From: Mucilaginibacter conchicola
Lineage (GTDB): Bacteria > Bacteroidota > Bacteroidia > Sphingobacteriales > Sphingobacteriaceae
Length of the DNA: 64,000 bases
NCBI RefSeq assembly: GCF_003432115.1
Contig: NZ_QWDC01000001.1
Coordinates: 124,001 to 188,000 of the forward strand
Reading direction: 5' to 3'
Notes under the pieces: generated by a model
Told to the model about the DNA's origin: nothing
The model's input: the letters and a program-made list of their open reading frames with translations, nothing else
The model's database searches: none
Shown here: one piece after another, positions 17,316 through 25,892 of the stretch
How positions within the stretch are numbered: position 1 is the first letter of the stretch
Layout: every line of letters begins with the position of its first letter
Position numbers and translations under genes: made by a program

Positions 17316-18329
17316 ATGAAATTCTTTTTATCAGCACTCTGTATTTTAACGGCCAATTTCGTGTTGGCGCAATCTGTGGCTACAAAATCTAATGTGAGAC
17401 CAGATTCTATAGCATATTACATGCGTAATAACCATGAGATGGCTTATAATGATCGCGATGCAAAATTTATCCGGTTCATTATAAAGGCTGATGGCGGCAT
17501 GTACCGCATTAACGACTATTATATGAACGGCAAACTGCGACTTGCCACACTTAGTTCTGTAGATAGTTTACGATTTGAAGATGGCATACAAGGTGTTTGT
17601 TATGAATATTTTGAAGATGGTAAACGCAAAAGTATCAAAGCATTCAATAAAGGTAAGATGGAAGGCGATGCCGTTAGCTATTATCCCAACGGGGGATTAA
17701 AATCAATAGAAAATTATTCACCCGCCGGTGTTTATCTTAAACAATTTTCAGATTCGACAGGGGGCGTTCTTACCGATGCGGGTAACGGTAAGTGGATAAA
17801 GCAACCTGAAAACGCAAAAGAACACACAGAAGGTAATGTAGTAAACGGAAAAGAAGATGGCGACTGGAAACGATACATCGGCGATTCGGTATATACCATC
17901 ACTTATAAGCAAGGTGTAATCATACAGGGTGAAGAAAATCTGCGCAAAGATCAGTGGGGAATGGAATTGCCGGAGGTAAGCCCGTCTTTTGTTGGTGGTG
18001 ACGCTGTATTTGGCCGCTATCTTGGGAAGAGTATTCATTACCCGCGAGCTGCGAGGATGAACAACGTACAGGGAAGAGTTATAGTTGCGTTTGTGGTAGA
18101 AAAGGACGGCTCACTGACCGGTATTAAAGTACTCAGAGGAATAGGCGGCGGCTGCGATGAAGAGGCAGTACGCGTACTTTCTTTATCACCAAAATGGGTG
18201 CCTGGTAAAACGAAAGGCAAGCCTGTAAGAGTACAGTATTCTATCCCTATTAATTTTGCCTTACAGGATGACGGGTATGAAGACAGGTCTGCTACCGCCA
18301 ATCCGTTCCCACAGGCACGTGAAAATTAA
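17316..18329 (+). CDS. TonB family protein with MORN-type repeats
   Basis: This 337-residue exported protein starts with a signal peptide (cut near residue 19, VLA/QS). The middle carries MORN / YwqK-like repeats, seen as GVCYEYFEDGKRKSIKAF, KMEGDAVSYYPNGGLKSIE and GKEDGDWKRY. The C-terminal 90 residues form a TonB-type domain (YPRAARMNNVQGRVIVAF, EEAVRVLSLSPKWVPGK, PVRVQYSIPINF). There is no N-terminal anchor beyond the signal peptide, so it is not a classical energy-transducing TonB. In Bacteroidota such proteins are common periplasmic or surface proteins of unclear function. It is a single gene, convergent with mqo. Confidence 0.85.
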   Translation: MKFFLSALCILTANFVLAQSVATKSNVRPDSIAYYMRNNHEMAYNDRDAKFIRFIIKADGGMYRINDYYMNGKLRLATLSSVDSLRFEDGIQGVCYEYFEDGKRKSIKAFNKGKMEGDAVSYYPNGGLKSIENYSPAGVYLKQFSDSTGGVLTDAGNGKWIKQPENAKEHTEGNVVNGKEDGDWKRYIGDSVYTITYKQGVIIQGEENLRKDQWGMELPEVSPSFVGGDAVFGRYLGKSIHYPRAARMNNVQGRVIVAFVVEKDGSLTGIKVLRGIGGGCDEEAVRVLSLSPKWVPGKTKGKPVRVQYSIPINFALQDDGYEDRSATANPFPQAREN

Positions 18330-18361
18330 AAAACTTATTTATTAAAATGCCCTTGCGTATC

Positions 18362-19861
18362 TTAAGCTAACCCCAATACCTTACTCGTACGCTCACGTGT
18401 AGCATCAGCCAAAGCTTCATCGTTAACCAGCGATTGCCCGTAAGACGGAATCATCTGCTTAAATTTGTCCTGCCATTCAGGGGTGTTTATCAGATCCTTA
18501 AAGCAACGGCTTATAAGGGTGATCATGATAGGTACTGATGTTGATGCACCCGGTGATGCGCCCAACAGGGCAGAGATAGTGCCATCAGCACTGGTTACCA
18601 CTTCGGTACCAAACTCAAGCACGCCGGTACGTTTCTCATCCTTTTTGATGATCTGTACACGCTGGCCTGCCATATCTAATACCCAGTCTTCGTTTTTAGC
18701 TTCAGGGAAATACTCTTGCAGAGCCTTTAACCTGTCGGCAGGAGATTGCAGTACCTGTACAATAAGGTACTTGGTCAAAGCCATGTTATCGCGGCCAACA
18801 GCCAGTAAAGGCAATATGTTGTTGAACTTAATTGACTTGAACAAATCAAGCAATGATCCTTTTTTTAAGAAACGGGTTGAGAAACCTGCATAAGGGCCAA
18901 AAAGCAAAGATTTTTTACCGTCGATCATCCTTGTATCCAAATGCGGAACCGACATTGGCGGCGAACCTACCGATGCTTTACCGTAAACTTTAGCTTCATG
19001 GCGTGCTATAACAGCCGGGTTGGTACAAACCAGCCATTGACCGCTTACCGGGAAACCACCAAAGCCTTTACTCTCGGGTATACCCGATTTTTGCAGCAGG
19101 GGCAAAGCACCGCCACCGGCACCAACAAATACAAACTTGGCGTTCAGCTTGCGTTTAGCGCCGCTATTACGGTCGCTTACTTTAATGCGCCAGGTGTTAT
19201 CCTTGTTGCGTTTTATATCGTCAACCTCGTGGTTAAGGCTTAGCTTAACGCCTGGTTTTTGTTCAAGTTTTTTAACCAGGCTGCGGGTAAGGGCACCAAA
19301 ATTTACATCGGTACCTATATCCATAAAAGTACCCGATACTTTCTGAGAAGCATCACGGCCTTCCATCACCAGCGGGATCCATTTTTCTAACTGGGTATGG
19401 TCTTCAGAGTATTCCATATCCTTAAAAAAGTGGTGTTTTACCAATGCCTGCTGGCGTTTTTTAAGGTATTCAACATTGTCATCGCCCCAAACAAAGCTCA
19501 TGTGCGGTACTTTGCGGATAAAGCTCTCAGGGCTATCCACATAACCTTGCTCAATTAAAAACGACCAGAACTCTTTTGAGATCTCAAACTGCTCGGCAAT
19601 TTTAATGGCTTTGGTTATCTCTATAGAACCATCCTTAAGCTGTGGGGTATAATTAAGCTCGCAAAAAGCCGAGTGGCCTGTACCGGCATTGTTCATTGCA
19701 TCAGAACTTTCGGCAGCAACGGTATCAAGGCGCTCAAAAATTTCGATAGTAAGATCGGGCTGTAACTGCTTAAGCATAACGCCAAGCGTAGCGCTCATTA
19801 TGCCCGCGCCAACTAAAACTATATCAACCGTAGTGTCAGATCCAATATTGCTGTTATTCAT
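18362..19861 (-). CDS. mqo: Malate:quinone oxidoreductase
   Basis: This FAD-dependent peripheral membrane enzyme oxidises malate to oxaloacetate and passes electrons to quinone, as part of the TCA cycle and respiratory chain. The 499-residue chain has the FAD-binding [16 protein letters not shown] at residues 12-27, the family signature [22 protein letters not shown] near residue 53, [31 protein letters not shown], and the C-terminal [15 protein letters not shown]. Length and motifs are complete. It stands alone, with a 15-bp palindrome 58 bases upstream that may be a regulator site. Confidence 0.97.
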   Translation of the reverse strand: MNNSNIGSDTTVDIVLVGAGIMSATLGVMLKQLQPDLTIEIFERLDTVAAESSDAMNNAGTGHSAFCELNYTPQLKDGSIEITKAIKIAEQFEISKEFWSFLIEQGYVDSPESFIRKVPHMSFVWGDDNVEYLKKRQQALVKHHFFKDMEYSEDHTQLEKWIPLVMEGRDASQKVSGTFMDIGTDVNFGALTRSLVKKLEQKPGVKLSLNHEVDDIKRNKDNTWRIKVSDRNSGAKRKLNAKFVFVGAGGGALPLLQKSGIPESKGFGGFPVSGQWLVCTNPAVIARHEAKVYGKASVGSPPMSVPHLDTRMIDGKKSLLFGPYAGFSTRFLKKGSLLDLFKSIKFNNILPLLAVGRDNMALTKYLIVQVLQSPADRLKALQEYFPEAKNEDWVLDMAGQRVQIIKKDEKRTGVLEFGTEVVTSADGTISALLGASPGASTSVPIMITLISRCFKDLINTPEWQDKFKQMIPSYGQSLVNDEALADATRERTSKVLGLA

Positions 19862-19918
19862 GATGGTTTATGAATGCCAGGGTACATTCAGCTATAATTA
19901 TTAAAAACCGATAGCATT

Positions 19919-19933
19919 TGGTAAAGTTTACCA
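19919..19933. promoter_or_regulatory. Perfect palindrome upstream of mqo
   Basis: TGGTAAA-G-TTTACCA is a perfect 15-bp odd palindrome in the AT-rich 289-base gap between mqo (minus) and the lipoprotein gene (plus). It could be the site of a dimeric repressor or activator for either gene. The regulator is unknown. Confidence 0.45.
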
Positions 19934-20150
19934 CATCATTAAAAACAATGGGGCATCTTTTTAATACAATCAGGCAATTTTAACAAAATTAACAGAGTTT
20001 TCCGCGTTCAGATTGTAATTTTTTAATGAAAATCCAAACGTTTTAAAGAAACCTTAAAATAATTAGAAATTTGTTAACGATAGTCAATAATTATATAATC
20101 CACACAAATACTGATGATTAGCGTTTTAAATTGATAAACCAATTACCTTG

Positions 20151-20672
20151 ATGAAAAATATATTAACCATTTTAGCCTTGCCGCTGTTGTTTATGGCGAT
20201 GGCTTGTAATAACAATAAACCTGCGCCGGCCTCAAATGATACCACACAAACTGCGGTAACTGTAAAGAATAAAAAGGTTGCAGTAATAAACAACCCCGAT
20301 AAAAATTATGCAAAACTGGCTACCGTGCCCGATCCTTGTATTAAATGTATAATAGGAGTGGTGCAAACCACAGATGAATTTAAAAAACTGAATGTTCCGG
20401 CAAATTCATCGGATATTAAATACGAAATTAATTGGGTACCGGCAGAAACGAGTGCAGATACGGCAAGCAAACATATTTCCACCAACGCTTTGAAGCTGGA
20501 TGTTATAAATAAAAGTAAATCTGGAGCTGTTTTATCATCATTTGTATATGATAATACAGCATCTAAGTTGTTTTTGCTGAAGGATGACGCGAAAACAGAG
20601 ATAAAAGCCGATGTAAACGGCCTGAAAAAGATAAGAAGAGCTTGTTATTGGGGCGTTGCCTCAGCAAAGTAG
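20151..20672 (+). CDS. Small lipoprotein of unknown function
   Basis: The ATG at 20151 is taken instead of the TTG at 20148. The 173-residue protein has a lipoprotein signal ending in MAMAC, followed by a Lys/Thr-rich linker (about 20-50). The mature part contains a two-cysteine motif, DPCIKCIIGVVQTTDEF, and ends with KKIRRACYWGVASAK, so three cysteines could form disulfides or bind a metal. I do not recognise the family. It is monocistronic, with AT-rich DNA on both sides, between mqo and the glutamine synthetase gene. Confidence 0.75.
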   Translation: MKNILTILALPLLFMAMACNNNKPAPASNDTTQTAVTVKNKKVAVINNPDKNYAKLATVPDPCIKCIIGVVQTTDEFKKLNVPANSSDIKYEINWVPAETSADTASKHISTNALKLDVINKSKSGAVLSSFVYDNTASKLFLLKDDAKTEIKADVNGLKKIRRACYWGVASAK

Positions 20673-20840
20673 GGTGAAATATTTGTGCTTAACGATAATA
20701 AATTTATCAGTATTTAAATTGATCGTGTGATATATATTATGTTAGCATAATAAACTGTATTGATTTTTATACAAAATGAAGATTTGTTGAATAATTATAA
20801 TTTTTAGTTCGATTTTTTATAAATTTTTTCAAAAAAGTTA

Positions 20841-20868
20841 TTGAATTTATAAAAATACTCTAAATTAG
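20841..20868 (+). promoter_or_regulatory. Candidate promoter of glnA (GSII)
   Basis: TTG at 20841-20843 and TAAATTAG at 20861-20868 are 17 bases apart, close to the Bacteroidota TTG / TAnnTTTG pair (one mismatch near the end of the -7 box). This would leave a leader of roughly 65 bases before the ATG at 20939. The surrounding 266 bases are very AT-rich and hold nothing else. Confidence 0.4.
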
Positions 20869-20938
20869 CAGCGTAAAGACTAACTGATTTTATAAGGAAC
20901 TATAATTAAACTTAAAAAATTCAAATTTATCATTAAAA

Positions 20939-21949
20939 ATGGCAACAAAACTCGAGTACATCTGGCTTGACGGCTACAAACCAACCCAAAGCCTGCGCAG
21001 CAAAACAAAAATTGTTAAAAGTTTCAGCGGAAAAGTAGAAGACCTTGATAACTGGAGCTTTGATGGTTCATCAACAGAGCAGGCACCGGGCGGCTCATCA
21101 GATTGTATCTTGAAACCGGTTTTTACCGTTCCTGATCCACAAAGAAAAGATGCTTATTTAGTAATGTGTGAGGTGTTGGATTCAAAAGGCCAGCCACACG
21201 AGTCAAACGGCCGTGCACACATTGAAGATGATGATAACGATTTCTGGTTTGGTTTTGAGCAGGAGTATTTCCTTTGGGATCCTGCAACTAACAAACCGCT
21301 TGGTTTCCCGGCAGGTGGTTACCCAGGCCCGCAAGGCCCTTACTACTGTTCGGTAGGTGCAAACAACGCTTACGGTCGTGAGATTGTTGAAGAGCACTTA
21401 GACGTATGTTTAGAGGCTGGCTTAAACGTTGAAGGTATCAACGCTGAGGTTGCTGCCGGTCAGTGGGAGTTCCAGATCTTTGCTAAAGGTGCTAAAGAGG
21501 CTGGTGACCAGATCTGGGTTGCACGTTACTTATTAGAGCGTATTGGCGAGAAATACGGAGTAGCAATAAACTGGCATTGTAAACCGCTTGGTCAGTTAGA
21601 CTGGAACGGTTCTGGTATGCACGCTAACTTCTCAAACACTTTATTGCGTACTGCTAACAGCGAAGCGAAATTTAAAGCTGTTTGTGAGGCATTCCGCCCT
21701 GCAGTTGCTGAGTGTATTGCTGTTTACGGTGCTGATAACGATCAACGCTTAACCGGTAAACACGAAACCGCTTCTATCCACGATTTCAGCTATGGCGTAT
21801 CAGACCGTGGCGCATCTATCCGTATCCCTCTTTACGCTGTTGACCACGGCTGGAGCGGTTACCTGGAAGATCGTCGCCCTAACTCTGCTGCCGATCCATA
21901 TAAAGTAGCTGCAGTAATTATCAAAACAGTAAAATCTGCTAAGATATAA
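20939..21949 (+). CDS. Glutamine synthetase, eukaryote-like GSII type
   Basis: This enzyme makes glutamine from glutamate, ammonia and ATP in the cytoplasm. At 336 residues it is the short GSII form. Diagnostic segments are YIWLDGYKPTQSLRSKTK at the start, WSFDGSSTEQAPGGSSD near residue 40, FGFEQEYFLWD (metal-binding Glu), the GPYYCSVGANNAYGR loop, EVAAGQWEFQ, NWNGSGMHANFS-type nucleotide-site residues, and the C-terminal YLEDRRPNSAADPYKV. The usual adenylylation-site loop of GSI is absent, as expected for GSII. It has its own promoter region and a terminator directly after. A second, GSI-like gene lies at 22461. Confidence 0.95.
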   Translation: MATKLEYIWLDGYKPTQSLRSKTKIVKSFSGKVEDLDNWSFDGSSTEQAPGGSSDCILKPVFTVPDPQRKDAYLVMCEVLDSKGQPHESNGRAHIEDDDNDFWFGFEQEYFLWDPATNKPLGFPAGGYPGPQGPYYCSVGANNAYGREIVEEHLDVCLEAGLNVEGINAEVAAGQWEFQIFAKGAKEAGDQIWVARYLLERIGEKYGVAINWHCKPLGQLDWNGSGMHANFSNTLLRTANSEAKFKAVCEAFRPAVAECIAVYGADNDQRLTGKHETASIHDFSYGVSDRGASIRIPLYAVDHGWSGYLEDRRPNSAADPYKVAAVIIKTVKSAKI

Positions 21950-21977
21950 TATCCCTGCGCCTATTTTAACATTCAAG

Positions 21978-22008
21978 TCCTCCGGTTTCATCAACCGGGG
22001 GATTTTTT
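21978..22008 (+). terminator. Terminator of the GSII gene
   Basis: A 10-bp stem (21978-21987 with 21993-22002, one G-U pair) with a 5-base loop is followed by six T. Its right arm overlaps the last codons of the convergent cyclotransferase-like gene. Confidence 0.8.
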
Positions 22009-22401
22009 GTTTAGGTACTTTATGTAATCTCCATCGGGGATGAGCGGGGCATTACCAACGCTGCGGTTATAAACATAAACCCATACGGTGATAGTGCCTT
22101 TTTCGGTGTTAATATCTGCCAGCTCGCGGCGGTAAAGATTGGGTTGCTCTTCGTCAGGGCCAACGCCCTCATAAAAGTCCAGCTGCTTTAAAACTTCAAA
22201 TGGGTTTTGCATCTGGTAAACACTGCCGTAAACCAGCTGGTTGCTTTGGTTCGTTTCAACTAAGCCTGGGTATTCTCCAAGATCATAGAGCTGGCCGGGA
22301 GTAGTACCAAATGATATAAACTTACAGTTTGCGCGCAGGTACAATGCGAAATCGTTATCGGCCTGGAGAAGAGTGCCGTAAACAAAAAGAAGGTTGGTCA
22401 T
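21991..22401 (-). CDS. Gamma-glutamylcyclotransferase-like (AIG2/GGCT fold) protein
   Basis: This 136-residue protein has the GGCT / AIG2 fold: LLFVYGTLLQADNDF at the start (the YGTL substrate loop), then GQLYDLGEYPGLVE, VYGSVYQM and a LDFYEGVGPDEEQPNLYRR segment that includes a candidate catalytic Glu. Family members release 5-oxoproline from gamma-glutamyl compounds, although many act on other substrates. It lies between two glutamine synthetase family genes, which suggests a link to gamma-glutamyl metabolism, but this is inference from context. Its end overlaps the GSII terminator. Confidence 0.82.
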   Translation of the reverse strand: MTNLLFVYGTLLQADNDFALYLRANCKFISFGTTPGQLYDLGEYPGLVETNQSNQLVYGSVYQMQNPFEVLKQLDFYEGVGPDEEQPNLYRRELADINTEKGTITVWVYVYNRSVGNAPLIPDGDYIKYLNKKSPG

Positions 22402-22460
22402 GTGTTTAAAGGTACAAAAATTCAGTTTTCTTGTTTAAATTGGCGTTTTATCCATCTAAA

Positions 22461-23819
22461 ATGAATACAGAACAGGTTATATCCTATATCAACGATAATA
22501 ATATCCAGAAAGTAAAATTTGCCTTTGCCGATGTAGATGGCATTTTGCGCGGCAAGGTGATCAGCAAACAAAAGTTTCTGGATGGTCTGAAAGGTGGTTA
22601 TGGTTTTTGCGATGTGGTTTTTGGCTGGGATAGCACCGATGCGCCTTATGATAATGTTGATGTAACCGGATGGCACAGCGGCTATCCTGATAAGCAGTGT
22701 TATATCGACTTGTCAACCTTCCGCATGATACCGTGGGAAGATAATGTACCATTCTTTTTAGCTGATTATACCGGCCCGGATAAAAAAGCTTTGGATGTGT
22801 GCCCGCGTAGTTTATTGAAGAAGATTGTTGACGAGTGCAGCGCTTTAGGATATATCGCACAGTTCGCACAAGAGTTTGAATGGTTCAACTTTCTGGAAAC
22901 ACCGCAAAGCCTGCAGGATAAAGGTTTTGCCAATATGCAGCCATTATCGCCGGGCATGTTTGGTTACTCCATTCTTCGTCCGTCACAAAACAGCGGCTTT
23001 TATAACGACCTATTTAACCTGCTAACACAATTTAACATCCCGATAGAAGGCCTGCATACCGAAACCGGCCCCGGGGTTTACGAAGCCGCCATACATTATG
23101 CAACAACATTAGAGGCTGCCGACAGGGCGGTGTTGTTTAAAACAGCAGTGAAAGAAATTGCATCGCGCCATGGTATTTCTGCCACTTTTATGGCTAAGTG
23201 GAACGAAAACTTGCCGGGCTGTAGCGGTCATATTCATCAAAGTTTATGGACTGCTGAGGGTGGTAAGAATTTGTTCTATGATGGTGGTGATGTAAACAAA
23301 ATGAGCGAACTGCATAAGCAATACCTCGCAGGTCAGTTGTATTGTATGCCTCACTTATTGCCAATGTATGCGCCAACCATTAACAGCTATAAACGATTGG
23401 TTGAGGGTGCCTGGGCGCCAACCACAATTACCTGGGCGGTTGATAACCGTACTACGGCGTTGCGCGTTATTAATACATCAGAAAAAGCTACCCGCCTTGA
23501 AACCCGCATCCCCGGATCAGATACCAACCCTTACCTGGCCATCGCAGCAGCACTGGCATCGGGCCTGTATGGTATCAAAAATAAACTAAAGCTTGATATT
23601 GAGGCAACCAAAGGCAACGGTTACGCTAATAAGGCCAACGGCGTATTACATTCTAACCTGTTTGATTCCGCCACGGCTATGCAAAATTCTGCCATTGCTA
23701 AAGAACTTTTCGGTGAAGGCTTTGTGAAACATTTTACGCAAACCCGTTTATGGGAGCACAGGCAATATGCTAAAAGTGTAAGTGATTGGGAGTTGAAGCG
23801 CTACTTTGAGTCGATCTGA
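22461..23819 (+). CDS. Glutamine synthetase family protein (GSI-like, possible gamma-glutamylamide synthetase)
   Basis: The ATG at 22461 is chosen over a TTG at 22431, giving 452 residues. Landmarks of the GSI / PuuA branch are visible: KVKFAFADVDGILRGKVI at the start, IAQFAQEFEWF (metal-site Glu), GLHTETGPGVYEAA, FMAKWNENLPGCSGHIHQSLW (usual form K....GSG.H.H.S), NSYKRLVEGAWAPTTITWAVDNRT, and ETRIPGSDTNPYLAIAA. The conserved adenylylation Tyr loop is not evident. Given a true GSII next door, this copy may glutamylate an amine or another acceptor rather than ammonia; that is an inference. It is divergent from the cyclotransferase-like gene. Confidence 0.88.
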   Translation: MNTEQVISYINDNNIQKVKFAFADVDGILRGKVISKQKFLDGLKGGYGFCDVVFGWDSTDAPYDNVDVTGWHSGYPDKQCYIDLSTFRMIPWEDNVPFFLADYTGPDKKALDVCPRSLLKKIVDECSALGYIAQFAQEFEWFNFLETPQSLQDKGFANMQPLSPGMFGYSILRPSQNSGFYNDLFNLLTQFNIPIEGLHTETGPGVYEAAIHYATTLEAADRAVLFKTAVKEIASRHGISATFMAKWNENLPGCSGHIHQSLWTAEGGKNLFYDGGDVNKMSELHKQYLAGQLYCMPHLLPMYAPTINSYKRLVEGAWAPTTITWAVDNRTTALRVINTSEKATRLETRIPGSDTNPYLAIAAALASGLYGIKNKLKLDIEATKGNGYANKANGVLHSNLFDSATAMQNSAIAKELFGEGFVKHFTQTRLWEHRQYAKSVSDWELKRYFESI

Positions 23820-23928
23820 TTATTTTATGTGTAGAATTTACATTTAAAAAATATCAAAACAATAGTATATTAGCCGCATTAACCAATATAATCGCCGGGA
23901 ATAAACTCGCTTAGTCCCGGTTCAGAAA

Positions 23929-24966
23929 ATGGACTTTCACCTGATCATACAATCGGCCTGGGAAGGGTACGATAAATCAAAAACCATCCGCAGTATTGAT
24001 GATATCAGTGCTATGGTGTCTACTAATCACGTTTACCGCATCACTTTTGATGACGATGATATAGTTATTGCCAAGCTATCCTTCTTTGGTAAGTTTGAGC
24101 ATTTTAAAGAGGATCACCGCATTATACAGGCACTTTCAAACAACCTGCTATATCCGTTCGAGAACTTGCTTTCTAAATCGTTACTGAAGAATAACCGCGT
24201 TTACATTTATCGTTATAAAAACGGTAAAGATGATGCATGGGTAGTGTTCTATAATCCAACCCGCATGGCAGAGCGCCTGCCGCGCCGCTTAGATGACGAG
24301 ATGATCAAAAAACTGGGCAGCCAGATAGGTAAGTTCCACAAAGCCTGCTCAAGGGTGAAGAACGTGGTGCCCAAATCATCCAAAACCTTACGTACCGATA
24401 TTTACGATCTGCAGCGTCAGTTAGAGAAAGATGAAGCAAAATTTGGCAGTCGTGCGCAAGTTGATCTGTTGAAATACCACTGTGAGCAGTTTCTGAAGAA
24501 CCGTTCGCGCTATAATATGAGCTCGTTCGAGATCATCCCGGTATTTATCGACTGGAATATCGGCAATTTCTCGGTTACGCCCGAGTTGGAATTGTTCTCC
24601 CGCTGGGATTACGACTGGTTCAGGATGAGCTACCGTTTGCTCGATTTTTATTTCTTTAGCAGGGTGGTGTCAGATGCCGGCGACCGTACAGTATTCAGCT
24701 ACGTGATAGGCCCAATGATGGAAGACCGGTTTATCCTCTTCCTGCAGGAATACCACAAAGTGAACCCTATAACGGCTGATGAGATCCGTTTCCTGAAAGA
24801 GGCCTACCGTTTCTTTATCCTTAATTATGTGATAAAAGATGGTAAATACTTCTTTAGCGAGCAGTACGCCAAGAAACTACAGGCCGAGGCACTGGAAATT
24901 TACCTGCCATCGGTTGACAGGGATTTCGATGCCGAGATTATTATAAAGGCCTTGGGGCTTGAATAG
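23929..24966 (+). CDS. Phosphotransferase of the aminoglycoside-kinase (APH-like) fold
   Basis: I read this 345-residue protein as a distant member of the APH/choline-kinase-like fold. The N-lobe has YRITFDDDDIVIAKLSFFG, with a candidate ATP-site Lys. Then VFIDWNIGNF (Asp208 and Asn213, standing for the usual HGDxxxxN) and RWDYDWFRMSYRLLDFYFF (Asp227/Asp229, the metal-binding Asp) follow in the right order and spacing. The usual His before the catalytic Asp is replaced, so the match is imperfect. Its substrate is unknown. It precedes a HAD-type phosphatase gene by 53 bases, so the two may act on the same small molecule. It is not evidence of antibiotic resistance. Confidence 0.6.
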   Translation: MDFHLIIQSAWEGYDKSKTIRSIDDISAMVSTNHVYRITFDDDDIVIAKLSFFGKFEHFKEDHRIIQALSNNLLYPFENLLSKSLLKNNRVYIYRYKNGKDDAWVVFYNPTRMAERLPRRLDDEMIKKLGSQIGKFHKACSRVKNVVPKSSKTLRTDIYDLQRQLEKDEAKFGSRAQVDLLKYHCEQFLKNRSRYNMSSFEIIPVFIDWNIGNFSVTPELELFSRWDYDWFRMSYRLLDFYFFSRVVSDAGDRTVFSYVIGPMMEDRFILFLQEYHKVNPITADEIRFLKEAYRFFILNYVIKDGKYFFSEQYAKKLQAEALEIYLPSVDRDFDAEIIIKALGLE

Positions 24967-24981
24967 TGCTGTGTACAGGCC

Positions 24982-25013
24982 CAATGAACCAATAAACTAA
25001 TGAACAATTGAAC
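24982..25013. repeat. Four tandem 8-base repeats (NAATGAAC)
   Basis: CAATGAAC, CAATAAAC, TAATGAAC and AATTGAAC stand head to tail just before the HAD gene. They look like a simple-sequence repeat filling the leader. Copy number may vary between strains. Confidence 0.7.
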
Positions 25014-25019
25014 TAAAAC

Positions 25020-25889
25020 ATGAAACGCATTGAGGATTTTAAATCGATTATTGACCGTTATGATATCGTATTTTTTGATGCGTTTGGTGTTTTAAAAACC
25101 CACAGCGGGTTGCTGCCCGGTATTGAGCGGACATTTGAGTACCTGGCGGCGCAGGGCAAGGAGTATTACATTGTTACCAATGATGCATCTCGTAGTCCGG
25201 CGCAACTGGCGGAGTCATACCACAAAAAAGGTCTGCACTTTGTTGATGCAAACAGGATCATATCATCGGGCCAATTAACTAAAGAGTACCTTGAACTTAA
25301 GGTAGATGGTGGTTATGTAGCTTATTTGGGTACCGATGAATCGGCTCACTATATTGAGAGCGCCGGTTTAAAAACATTGCCTGTGCGAGATGTTGACCAT
25401 ACCAATATTGATAAGGTAAACGCGCTGGTGTTTATGGACGATGAAGGATTCGACTGGTTTCATGATATCAATAAAACCGTAAACCTTTTGCGTAAACGTA
25501 CTATACCAGCCATTGTAGCCAATACCGATTATGCTTACCCCACATCAAAACATGATGTAAGCATTGCAATTGGTGGTATAGCGCAAATGATAGAGACCAT
25601 CGTTGGTAAGAAATTTATCCGTTTTGGTAAGCCCGATTCGCAGATGTTTATGTTTGCGTATGACCTCATCCGCGACTATCGCCCTATCAGCAAAAAGCAG
25701 ATTGTGATGGTGGGCGATACGCTGCAAACTGACATCATCGGCGGGAATAAATTTGGCTTGGATACGGTACTGGTACTATCAGGTAATACACTGCCGCAGG
25801 ATGCCGAGAACCGCATACAGGCAACCGGTATTGTGCCAACCTATATATGCGAAAGTGCTGTTTTAGGCCCCGAGGCTTTGAACTTATAA
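25020..25889 (+). CDS. HAD-IIA family phosphatase (NagD / PGP-like)
   Basis: This 289-residue cytoplasmic phosphatase belongs to HAD subfamily IIA. Motif I is FFDAFGVL (nucleophile Asp20), motif II is IVTNDASRSP (usual form TNN), and motif IV is MVGDTLQTDIIGGNKFGLDTVLV near residue 235, preceded by RFGKPDSQMF with the motif III Lys. The cap between motifs II and III is of the C2a type. Relatives dephosphorylate sugar phosphates, phosphoglycolate or nucleotides. The gene follows the APH-like kinase and is separated by only 3 bases from the GH43 gene, so a role in pentose or other sugar-phosphate turnover is plausible but unproven. Confidence 0.88.
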   Translation: MKRIEDFKSIIDRYDIVFFDAFGVLKTHSGLLPGIERTFEYLAAQGKEYYIVTNDASRSPAQLAESYHKKGLHFVDANRIISSGQLTKEYLELKVDGGYVAYLGTDESAHYIESAGLKTLPVRDVDHTNIDKVNALVFMDDEGFDWFHDINKTVNLLRKRTIPAIVANTDYAYPTSKHDVSIAIGGIAQMIETIVGKKFIRFGKPDSQMFMFAYDLIRDYRPISKKQIVMVGDTLQTDIIGGNKFGLDTVLVLSGNTLPQDAENRIQATGIVPTYICESAVLGPEALNL

Positions 25890-25892
25890 CCT

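Noticed and set aside
23929..24966. Aminoglycoside resistance gene
   Set aside because: Only the distant APH fold is shared; the catalytic loop differs and the context is metabolic.
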